DNA from: an uncultured Clostridia bacterium
GTDB taxonomy: Bacteria; Bacillota_A; Clostridia; UMGS1840; HGM11507
Length of the DNA stretch: 8,578 nucleotides
NCBI GenBank assembly: GCA_934403665.1
Contig: CAKRUL010000036.1
Coordinates: 1 to 8,578 of the forward strand
Direction: 5' to 3'
Of the stretch, positions 1-6,234 are shown piece after piece. The position numbers and the translations under genes are program-made. Position 1 is the stretch's first letter, and every line of letters begins with the position of its first letter. The notes under the pieces were generated by a model that did not search any database, was not told where the DNA came from, and saw only the letters and a list, made by a program, of their open reading frames with translations.

Positions 1-2
1 GG

Positions 3-791
3 GCAAAAGAAGTCGGGAAAAAATATAAAACCTATGTATTGAAGATAGACCCGGATGTCCGGGCAGATAACCGGGAATTTCGCCAAATTTGTTTGGATTT
101 AGGCTTTGAAATCAAAGGGGAAAATTCGAAAAATTTCGAGGGGATTCAGCCAAAATTTGTATTTCGCATGGATATTAAGGATAAGACGGAAGAAGAAATT
201 TTCATGAGCTTTCACTCTAAGACACGATATAATATCCGTCTGGCAGATCGAAAAGGAGTCAAGGTCCGAGTCGGAACAAAAGAGGATTTGAAACGGTTTC
301 ACGAAATTATGGAGGAGACCGGACAGCGTGACGAATTTGTGGTGAGAACTCTCGCGTATTTTGAGAAAATGTATGATTGCCTTGCACCTGATTATGCACG
401 TCTTTATATGGCAGAGCACGAGGGAAAGGATATTGCCGGAACGTTCGCGATTTATTTCGGGGATAAAGTGTGGTATTTATATGGAGCCAGTTCCAACAGC
501 GCAAGAAATGTAATGCCGAATTATCTGCTGCAATGGGAGATGATTCGATGGGCTATCGAGAAAAAGTGCCGGATTTATGATTTCCGGGGCGTCTCCGGCG
601 ATTTAGATGAATCCAATCCGCTCTATGGACTCTATCGCTTCAAAAAAGGCTTCAACGGAGAGTTCACAGAGTTTATCGGAGAATTGGAACTGGTATTCAA
701 TCCGATGCTGAACAAGCTCGTCGATACTTCGGAAAAAACATTCCGCGAACTGCGCAGAAGAGTTTATCTTTTAAAAGGAAAGAAGAAATAG
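3..791 (+). CDS. FemABX-family peptidoglycan bridge aminoacyltransferase, 5' end outside window
   Basis: Members of this family transfer an amino acid from aminoacyl-tRNA to the stem peptide of lipid II or related precursors on the inner face of the membrane, building the interpeptide bridge. The frame is open from base 3 with no start, and its first residues lead into KIDPDV, a typical interior FemABX stretch, so the TTG at 39 is not the real start. The visible 262 residues carry family hallmarks: KTRYNIRLA (from base 219), YGASS followed by RNVMPNYLLQWEMI (from base 480), and YDFRGVSG, NPLYGLYRFKKGF (from base 576). Together these form the GNAT-like second domain. No long coiled-coil arm is visible, as in short FemX-type proteins. 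The C-terminus is strongly basic. The alanine racemase starts 1 bp after the stop, which supports a cell-wall role. The transferred amino acid cannot be read from sequence; Ala, Ser or Gly are all possible. Confidence 0.88.
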   Translation, partial: AKEVGKKYKTYVLKIDPDVRADNREFRQICLDLGFEIKGENSKNFEGIQPKFVFRMDIKDKTEEEIFMSFHSKTRYNIRLADRKGVKVRVGTKEDLKRFHEIMEETGQRDEFVVRTLAYFEKMYDCLAPDYARLYMAEHEGKDIAGTFAIYFGDKVWYLYGASSNSARNVMPNYLLQWEMIRWAIEKKCRIYDFRGVSGDLDESNPLYGLYRFKKGFNGEFTEFIGELELVFNPMLNKLVDTSEKTFRELRRRVYLLKGKKK

Positions 792-792
792 T

Positions 793-1875
793 ATGAATAA
801 GACTCTGGTAATCGAAAAGGACAAGCTTTCGGAAAATATCCGTCTGATTCAGAAAACAGTGGGCGAGAGCAAGGTGATTGCCGTTCTGAAAGGCGACGGA
901 TATGGTTTGGGATTGGAAGCGTATGCCCGCATGTTATCCGAATGTGGGATTCGTTTTTTTGCGGTATCCGAGCCGGAAGAGGCGTTTTCGCTGCGCAAAA
1001 ACGAAGTGGACGGAAACATATTGCTTTTGACGCCTGTCACAGAGCAGCCATTGGCAGAACAGCTGATCGAACAAAATGTGATTCTGACAATTCATTCTTA
1101 TGAAAATGCAAAATTATACGAAAGTGCTGCTTTGAATATTGATCGGATTGCGCCGGTTCATATTAAGGTGGATACCGGTTTCGGACGTTTCGGATTTCAG
1201 GATATGCAGGAAATTCCGAAAGTGTTTAAGTTAAAGAATTTGTCCTTCGACGGAATTTATTCGCATTTTTCCTGTTCTTTCGAGAAAAAGTATCAGATTA
1301 CAAAACAGCAATTTGAAAAATTTTTGAATGTATTATCGTATTTGGAAACATTGGGCATCGAGATTCCAATGAAACATATTGCAAATTCCAGTGCGGCTTT
1401 GCGGTTTCCGGAGACAAGGATGGATGCTGTGCGGATTGGTTCTGCCTTTTTGGGCAGACTCAGCTGTCCCACTTCGCTTTCGCTGAATCGGATTGCCTAT
1501 TTGGAAAGTGAAGTGCTCACCACAAGTGAACTTCCTGCACATCATAACATTGGCTATGCCAATACATATGCGACCAAGAGGCCCACAAAAATAGCAGTTG
1601 TTCCTGTCGGTTATAAGGACGGGTATATGGTGGAAAAATCAAGAGATACCTTTCGTCCCATTGATATTTTGCGTTATCTTTATCAGGATGTAAGGCAACT
1701 CGGCAAAAAAACATGGGTCGAGATCGACGGGAAACAATATCCCTTGCTGGGCAGAGTCGGCATGTATAATATTGTTGCAGATATCACGGGGACGGATATC
1801 AAGAGCGGAGACATTGTGAAATGCAGTGTGAATCCGATTTTGATTGACAATCAAATTCCAAGAGAGTTCAGGTGA
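793..1875 (+). CDS. alr: Alanine racemase family protein (PLP-dependent, fold III)
   Basis: Alanine racemase interconverts L- and D-alanine in the cytoplasm to supply D-Ala for peptidoglycan. The 360-residue protein has the TIM-barrel signature AVLKGDGYGLG with the PLP lysine at K33. It also has HIKVDTGFGRFG (K125, R132), YSHFS (H158), HIANSSAAL (195-203), VRIGSAFLG (R214) and IGYANTY, with the expected catalytic tyrosine at Y255. PVGYKDGY follows at 271-278. Several positions are atypical: YGHG is YGLG, the usual GR(V/I)CMD is GRVGMY (320-325), and the C-terminus ends in a VNPIL...IPREFR tail instead of the SYRVPR-type ending that supplies a PLP-contacting tyrosine. It is somewhat shorter than the classical 370-390 residues. 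ATG 793 follows the femX stop by 1 bp; a weak AAAGGAA lies 12 bases upstream. The fold and racemase chemistry look secure. Alanine as substrate is inferred and another small amino acid such as serine is possible. Confidence 0.86.
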   Translation: MNKTLVIEKDKLSENIRLIQKTVGESKVIAVLKGDGYGLGLEAYARMLSECGIRFFAVSEPEEAFSLRKNEVDGNILLLTPVTEQPLAEQLIEQNVILTIHSYENAKLYESAALNIDRIAPVHIKVDTGFGRFGFQDMQEIPKVFKLKNLSFDGIYSHFSCSFEKKYQITKQQFEKFLNVLSYLETLGIEIPMKHIANSSAALRFPETRMDAVRIGSAFLGRLSCPTSLSLNRIAYLESEVLTTSELPAHHNIGYANTYATKRPTKIAVVPVGYKDGYMVEKSRDTFRPIDILRYLYQDVRQLGKKTWVEIDGKQYPLLGRVGMYNIVADITGTDIKSGDIVKCSVNPILIDNQIPREFR

Positions 1876-3230
1876 AGGAATCTTTGCAATTAACAAAAAC
1901 GCTTTACCGATATGCAGACAAACATTATATTTCGTTTCACACGCCGGGGCATAAAGGAAAGATGAATTTGCCGCTTTCCGTATTCGATGTCACAGAACTG
2001 GAGGAGACAGACAATCTTTTCGACCCATCCGGAGTGCTTTTGGATAGCCAACAGGAATTGGCTGATTCTCTCGGTTGTGCGCAGACTCTTTTTCTTCCGA
2101 ACGGAGCCACCAGCGGGAATTTAGGCGTTTTTTATGCTTTGTTCCGGGAAGGGGACAAAGTGTTGATAGATCGCAATTGTCACATCTCTGTGATTCACGC
2201 ATTGGTTCTCAGCGGAGTGATTCCGGTCTTTACGCAAAGCCGTTTTTTGGATCAGTTGCCGTTGCCTGTGGATGCAGACAATGTGAAAATGCTTTTGGAG
2301 AAAGACCGTTCTGTTCGTGCCATTTTTGTCACATCGCCAAACTATTATGGGATGCTTGCGGATATTCGTAAGCTTTCCCGTTTGGCAGAACAGTATCACA
2401 TTCCTTTGATTGTGGATGAAGCACACGGAGCTCATTTTTATTATACCGAAAAGAGAGAATATGCCGCTTTGCAGAATGGTGCTGACATCAGTGTTTTAAG
2501 TTTACATAAGAACCTTCCTTGTTTGACACAATGTGGGGCGATTGCCTATAATAACAGCTGTTTCGACAAAGTGAAACAGGGTGTAAAGTATTTCACCTCT
2601 ACAAGCCCTTCCTACCTGTTGATGGGGGCGATGGATCAGCTTGCGGACAGGATGCGCCAAAACGGACGAAAAGACTTGAAAAAAATCATGGATTTGACAG
2701 TGGCATTGAGAGAAAAAATCAAAAAAATAGAACATTTGTCATTGATCGAAACCAAGCGCTATGATCCGACGCGGATAGTTGTTTCCATCCGGCATTGCAA
2801 TGTCACCATGGATGTATTTCGGGAATACCTGAAACAAGAGCACCGGATTGTATGTGAAATGTCAGACGAAAAACATATTGTCTTTATCATTACCCTTTGC
2901 AATACCGAGCAGGAATTACATTGCTTGTACAATGCTCTGCATGCCGCATCCAATCAATTTGGCGCTTCTTTTCCGGAAAACAACCGGGAAGAGATTCCGC
3001 CTTTTTTGTCACAGATGGCAATTTCTCCGAAAAAGGCGCATTTCGCACCCAAAGAGGCAGTTCCGCTCACATCGGCTGAGGGGAGAATTGCCGGTGAGAA
3101 TATCCTTTGTTTTCCCCCTTCGATTCCTCTGACGGTTTTGGGGGAACGAATGACCCAACAAACAATCGAAAACATCCGAAAATTTGCCGGGAGAGAATCC
3201 GTGCTGGCAGTAAAACAGGAGCAGATATAA
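1872..3230 (+). CDS. Orn/Lys/Arg decarboxylase-family PLP enzyme (YaaO/SpeA-like, short form)
   Basis: This family removes the alpha-carboxyl group of lysine, arginine or ornithine to give cadaverine, agmatine or putrescine. The protein (452 residues) starts directly with the PLP domain: FHTPGHKG (22-29) is the family's N-terminal signature. VDEAHGAHF (181-189) supplies the PLP-ring aspartate D182, and SLHKNLPCLTQ has the Schiff-base lysine at K213. The C-terminal domain carries a variant of the YPPGIP...PGE motif, here FPPSIPLTVLGE (414-425). It lacks the N-terminal wing domain of the large inducible E. coli decarboxylases, so it belongs to the short YaaO-like group. The GTG start overlaps the alr stop as GTGA, implying translational coupling; no strong ribosome binding site is seen. 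In B. subtilis yaaO is followed by tmk, whereas here holB follows with no gap. The substrate cannot be assigned from sequence. Confidence 0.87.
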   Translation: MKESLQLTKTLYRYADKHYISFHTPGHKGKMNLPLSVFDVTELEETDNLFDPSGVLLDSQQELADSLGCAQTLFLPNGATSGNLGVFYALFREGDKVLIDRNCHISVIHALVLSGVIPVFTQSRFLDQLPLPVDADNVKMLLEKDRSVRAIFVTSPNYYGMLADIRKLSRLAEQYHIPLIVDEAHGAHFYYTEKREYAALQNGADISVLSLHKNLPCLTQCGAIAYNNSCFDKVKQGVKYFTSTSPSYLLMGAMDQLADRMRQNGRKDLKKIMDLTVALREKIKKIEHLSLIETKRYDPTRIVVSIRHCNVTMDVFREYLKQEHRIVCEMSDEKHIVFIITLCNTEQELHCLYNALHAASNQFGASFPENNREEIPPFLSQMAISPKKAHFAPKEAVPLTSAEGRIAGENILCFPPSIPLTVLGERMTQQTIENIRKFAGRESVLAVKQEQI

Positions 3231-4238
3231 ATGCAGTATCAACAGATTATCGGGCACGAAACTATAAAAGAACAGCTAAGAAATATCGTATCCTCCGGGA
3301 AAATCAGTCATGCCTATATTTTTGACGGACCCGAAGGAATCGGCAAGCGGATGATGGCGCATGCCTTTGCAAGCTCAGTCGTGTGCGATCATTTTCAGCA
3401 GGAGCCTTGCGGAAATTGCAAAAACTGTCATCTTTCTTTTGGTAATTCTCACCCGGATATCATAGAAATGGATTTGACTATTGATAAAAATGGTGATATA
3501 AAAGAAAGTATCTCGGTGGAGGCAGTCAGAGAACTGAAGAAAGATGTTTATATCAAGCCCTTTTTTGCAGAACGGAAGCTTTATATCATTCCCAATGCAC
3601 AAAAGATGACGGTAGAAGCGCAAAATGCTTTGCTGAAAGTGTTTGAAGAGCCGCCGCGGTTTGCCACTTTTATTCTTTTGACCAATGGGTTGTCCAAATT
3701 GCTGCCAACCATTCTGTCAAGAGGCGTTATTATCAAATTCCAGCCGCTTTCTAAGAAAGAACTGCATCAATATGCCTTGCAAAATGGTTTTCGGGCTGAC
3801 AACCTGGATGTGCTGATGCGTCTTTCTAACGGACAAATCGGGCGTTTGGTTACTTTCGCTGAAAATGAAGAATTGCTTCTGCTTCGGAATGAAGTGTTGA
3901 AAGGATTTCGTTCCTTGGTTGTCGGGCAGAAACAGAATGCAATTGACGATATGTTTCTTGTGATGAAAGACGGGCAGGAGAAGATTTCGGATATTCTTGA
4001 ATTTTTAATGATTATTCTTTCTGATATTGGATTTCTCCGTTCCGGAAACGGAGATCAACTGGTCAATTCCGACCGGCGGCAGGTTTTGGAGGAATTGGCA
4101 GATCAATTGGATTATCAGACTTTAAATAATTTGTTGATGTGCACTTTGTCATTTGCGGAGGGACAGCAAAAAAATCAAAACTATCTGGCAGGAATGATGA
4201 AATTGCTTATCGGCATGTGGGAGGAAATACATGGTTGA
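3231..4238 (+). CDS. holB: DNA polymerase III subunit delta' (clamp loader)
   Basis: Delta' is a stator subunit of the clamp loader that places the beta sliding clamp on primed DNA during replication. The 335-residue protein begins with the family-typical IIGHETIKEQL and SHAYIFDGPEGIGK, with a complete Walker A (G33-K39). A zinc-binding module follows with cysteines 52, 60, 63 and 66 (CGNCKNC). The AAA+ core is confirmed by NALLKVFEEPP (132-142) and TILSR (160-164). The usual SRC motif reads SRG: the arginine finger R164 is kept and the cysteine is replaced. The remaining C-terminal part is the helical collar domain, poorly conserved in the family. ATG 3231 comes immediately after the preceding TAA, with CAGGAG 9 bases upstream. 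It overlaps ricT by 8 bp, the same order as in B. subtilis. Confidence 0.93.
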   Translation: MQYQQIIGHETIKEQLRNIVSSGKISHAYIFDGPEGIGKRMMAHAFASSVVCDHFQQEPCGNCKNCHLSFGNSHPDIIEMDLTIDKNGDIKESISVEAVRELKKDVYIKPFFAERKLYIIPNAQKMTVEAQNALLKVFEEPPRFATFILLTNGLSKLLPTILSRGVIIKFQPLSKKELHQYALQNGFRADNLDVLMRLSNGQIGRLVTFAENEELLLLRNEVLKGFRSLVVGQKQNAIDDMFLVMKDGQEKISDILEFLMIILSDIGFLRSGNGDQLVNSDRRQVLEELADQLDYQTLNNLLMCTLSFAEGQQKNQNYLAGMMKLLIGMWEEIHG

Positions 4239-5091
4239 GATTGTAGGAATCAGATTTAAAAAAGTAGGAAAAACATATTATTTTGATCCGGGCGGAAAGA
4301 AATTCAAACCGGGCGATAAAGTGATTGTGGAAACGGCAAGAGGCGTCGAGATGGGGGAAATCTCCATTGAAAACCGCATGCTGGAGGATAAAAAAATTAT
4401 TCCGCCGCTGAAAAAAGTCATGCGTGCCGCATCCCCCAAGGACTTGGAGCAGGTTATCATAAACGAGCACAAGCAGGAAGAGGCATTTCGTATTTGTAAA
4501 GAAAAGATAGAAAAGCATAAATTGGATATGAAACTGCTGGAGGTAGAATATACCTTCGACCGCAGCAAAATACTATTTTATTTTACTGCAGACGGCAGAG
4601 TGGATTTTCGCGAATTGGTAAAAGATCTGGCATCCGTTTTTAAAACGAGAATTGAATTGAGACAGATCGGCGTGCGGGATGAAGCCAAATTTTTAAAGGG
4701 AATCGGTGTCTGCGGCCGTCCGTTTTGCTGCACAACATTTTTAGGCGACTTTCAGCCCGTGTCCATCAAAATGGCGAAGGATCAGAACCTTTCTCTGAAT
4801 TCTTCCAAGAATTCCGGCGGTTGCGGAAGGCTGATGTGCTGTCTGAACTATGAACAATCCACCTATGAAAAATTGTGGAAGGTTACGCCAAGACCTCGTT
4901 CTATCGTTGAAACACCTCAGGGAAGAGGCGTGGTAATCGATGTCAATCTTTTAAAAGGAACCCTTCGTGTTCTTTTGGATTCTAATGGCACGATTGTTCC
5001 TTTTGAAGTGAAAGAAATCAAAATTGTCAAGAATGTTGAAGCAGAAATCGATAAAGAGACTTTAAAAGAGCTGAAGAAGATGGAAGATTAA
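4231..5091 (+). CDS. ricT: PSP1 domain protein RicT/YaaT
   Basis: In B. subtilis RicT acts with RicA and RicF in a complex that carries [4Fe-4S] clusters and assists RNase Y in mRNA processing; it also affects sporulation, competence and biofilm formation. The 286-residue protein shows the typical start (VEIVGIRFKKVGKTYYFDP) and the PSP1 C-terminal domain in roughly its middle third. Two cysteine clusters are conserved: VCGRPFCC (C161, C166, C167) and GGCGRLMCC (C198, C203, C204). These are the likely Fe-S ligands. The C-terminal part includes TPQGRGVVIDV and a lysine-rich helix. A strong ribosome binding site, GGGAGGA, lies 5 bases before ATG 4231. The start overlaps the holB end by 8 bp, implying coupled translation. 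The partner genes ricA and ricF are not in the window, which is usual because they lie elsewhere in Bacillus. yabA, which follows ricT in Bacillus, is absent. Confidence 0.92.
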   Translation: MVEIVGIRFKKVGKTYYFDPGGKKFKPGDKVIVETARGVEMGEISIENRMLEDKKIIPPLKKVMRAASPKDLEQVIINEHKQEEAFRICKEKIEKHKLDMKLLEVEYTFDRSKILFYFTADGRVDFRELVKDLASVFKTRIELRQIGVRDEAKFLKGIGVCGRPFCCTTFLGDFQPVSIKMAKDQNLSLNSSKNSGGCGRLMCCLNYEQSTYEKLWKVTPRPRSIVETPQGRGVVIDVNLLKGTLRVLLDSNGTIVPFEVKEIKIVKNVEAEIDKETLKELKKMED

Positions 5092-5113
5092 AGCCTGATC
5101 GGGACAATTCATA

Positions 5114-5172
5114 GAAATTTGCAAAAAAAATTTCAAATACTACTTTAAATTTTGCAGATAGTATGGTAAAAT
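5114..5172 (+). promoter_or_regulatory. Ferredoxin promoter with extended -10 and AT-rich upstream tract
   Basis: The -10 element is TAAAAT (5167-5172), with TG at 5164-5165 giving an extended -10. The -35 element is TTTAAA (5144-5149), 4 of 6 bases matching consensus, at a 17-bp spacing. Just upstream, 5121-5143 is a run of A and T tracts that resembles an UP element bound by the RNA polymerase alpha C-terminal domain. A small inverted repeat, GAAATTT / AAATTTC (5114-5120 / 5128-5134), lies in this tract; it has no T-run after it and is not a convincing terminator. Transcription would start near 5179, leaving a very short leader before the ribosome binding site. Confidence 0.65.
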
Positions 5173-5183
5173 AAATTGAAAAC

Positions 5184-5193
5184 TAAGGAGGTG
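5184..5193 (+). promoter_or_regulatory. Strong Shine-Dalgarno of the ferredoxin gene
   Basis: TAAGGAGGTG is a full match to the 3' end of 16S rRNA and lies 8 bases before ATG 5202. It fixes the start of the small ferredoxin gene and is the strongest ribosome binding site in the window. Confidence 0.85.
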
Positions 5194-5201
5194 CTTTCAA
5201 A

Positions 5202-5372
5202 ATGGCTTACAAAATTACAGAAGCTTGTATCAGCTGCGGCGCTTGTGAAGCAGAATGTCCTGTTAGCTGTATTTCTGCTGGCGATGAAAGATATGCGATT
5301 GACGCTGATACTTGTATCGAATGTGGCGCTTGCGCAGGCGTTTGCCCTGTTGATGCTCCGCAGCCGGAATAA
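5202..5372 (+). CDS. Clostridial-type 2[4Fe-4S] ferredoxin (56 aa)
   Basis: This is a small soluble low-potential electron carrier, the usual partner of pyruvate:ferredoxin oxidoreductase, hydrogenases and the Rnf complex in anaerobes. Two CxxCxxCxxxCP motifs are present: C9-C12-C15-C19-P and C38-C41-C44-C48-P. They are separated by AGDERYAIDAD, which aligns without gaps to the classic clostridial ferredoxin pattern, and the length is the usual 55-56 residues. A ninth cysteine, C23 (CPVSCIS), sits where the classic sequences have alanine. The gene has its own promoter, a perfect ribosome binding site and a terminator right after it, so it is probably monocistronic and strongly expressed. Seven of its ten alanine codons are GCT, while none of the nine in ricT is, consistent with high-expression codon bias. 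The specific redox partner cannot be inferred. Confidence 0.96.
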   Translation: MAYKITEACISCGACEAECPVSCISAGDERYAIDADTCIECGACAGVCPVDAPQPE

Positions 5373-5393
5373 GCTTTTCAACAATCGAATTCA

Positions 5394-5433
5394 AAAAAAC
5401 CTGTCTTATCTCTTTATAAGGCAGGTTTTTTAT
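5394..5433 (+). terminator. Intrinsic terminator after the ferredoxin gene
   Basis: Left arm 5394-5409 (AAAAAACCTGTCTTAT) pairs with right arm 5416-5431 (ATAAGGCAGGTTTTTT), with one G-U pair and a 6-nt loop CTCTTT. The right arm ends in six T. The A-run on the left makes the structure potentially bidirectional, although no minus-strand gene faces it. It starts 21 bases after the ferredoxin stop and would also end read-through from the upstream gene string. Confidence 0.93.
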
Positions 5434-5435
5434 AG

Positions 5436-5464
5436 ATGAAACCCAGTAAGAGGGTCGATAAAAT
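5436..5464 (+). promoter_or_regulatory. Possible promoter of trmN6-rsmI
   Basis: ATGAAA (5436-5441, 4 of 6 consensus) and TAAAAT (5459-5464, 5 of 6) are spaced by 17 bp, just after the terminator and ahead of trmN6. A promoter is expected here because the terminator isolates the next two genes. The match is moderate and the position is inferred from sequence alone. Confidence 0.45.
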
Positions 5465-5490
5465 ACAGAAAAAACAGCAAGGAGAAAGCG

Positions 5491-6234
5491 ATGAAATTGA
5501 ATCCTTTTGAAAGAGTCGATGATTTGCAGTTGGGCGGCTTTCGGATTATTCAGAATAAAAATCATTTTTGCTTCGGCACCGATGCGGTTCTGCTTGCTTC
5601 TTTTGCTGATATCAAGCCGAATATGCGTGTTTTGGATTTGTGTTCCGGAAACGGGATTATTCCTATTTTACTGGCGGCAAAAACAAAAGCCGCACATATT
5701 ACGGGAATGGAATTCTTTGAGGAACATGTTCAGATGGCGAAACGGTCGGTGCTTTTAAATGAACTGCAGGAAAAAGTGGACTTTCTGACGGGCGATATCA
5801 AAGAAATCAAACGTCTGGTTTCTTGCGGAAGTTTTGATTATGTGACGGTGAATCCTCCGTATAAACCGATACAAAGCGGATTCCAAAACCGCAACGATTT
5901 TAAAACTGCGGCACGGCATGAAGTGCTCTGCACGCTGGAGGACGTGATCAAGGCAGCACGCTTTGCACTTCGCTCCGGAGGAAAGCTTGCGATGGTGCAC
6001 CGTGCAGATCGTTTGGCAGAAGTGATCTGCTTCATGCATGAGAATCATATTGAACCAAAACAATTGACGATGGTATCTGCAAGAAAAGAGGAAAAGCCAA
6101 AGCTGATTCTGCTGGAGGGTATCAGCGACGGAAAGCCGGGAATGACGATTACGGCGCCTCTGTTTCTATACGGAGAAAACGGGAACGTTACAAAACCATT
6201 CAGAGAAATGTACGGAAAGGGGGAGAACGGATGA
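5491..6234 (+). CDS. trmN6: tRNA adenine N6-methyltransferase, TrmN6/YabB family
   Basis: E. coli TrmN6 (YfiC) methylates N6 of A37 in tRNA1(Val); the Firmicute YabB proteins are its homologues. The 247-residue protein has the family start ERVDDLQLGGFRIIQ and the FGTDAVLLASF segment (28-38). The SAM-binding motif I is VLDLCSGNGIIPILLA (47-62), and NPPY (121-124) is the catalytic signature of N6-adenine methyltransferases. Length and motif order fit the family. GGAG at 5481 lies 6 bases before ATG 5491. The end overlaps rsmI as ATGA. In B. subtilis yabB and rsmI are separated by yazA, a GIY-YIG domain gene, which is missing here. The exact target tRNA is inferred from the family only. Confidence 0.9.
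   Translation: MKLNPFERVDDLQLGGFRIIQNKNHFCFGTDAVLLASFADIKPNMRVLDLCSGNGIIPILLAAKTKAAHITGMEFFEEHVQMAKRSVLLNELQEKVDFLTGDIKEIKRLVSCGSFDYVTVNPPYKPIQSGFQNRNDFKTAARHEVLCTLEDVIKAARFALRSGGKLAMVHRADRLAEVICFMHENHIEPKQLTMVSARKEEKPKLILLEGISDGKPGMTITAPLFLYGENGNVTKPFREMYGKGENG

Noticed and set aside
39..41. TTG 39 as the start of the first gene
   Set aside because: The frame is open to the window edge and the residues before it fit the FemABX family, so the gene begins upstream of the window.
1844..1849. TTGACA near the end of alr as a promoter for the decarboxylase
   Set aside because: No -10-like hexamer lies 16-18 bases downstream, and the genes overlap as in a coupled operon.
5114..5134. Hairpin after ricT as an intrinsic terminator
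   Set aside because: The stem is only A/T plus one G-C pair and no T-run follows it; it is better read as part of an AT-rich promoter-upstream tract.
5176..5439. 87-codon + strand open frame from TTG 5176
   Set aside because: It is out of frame with the clear 56-residue ferredoxin and runs through the terminator, so it is a shadow.
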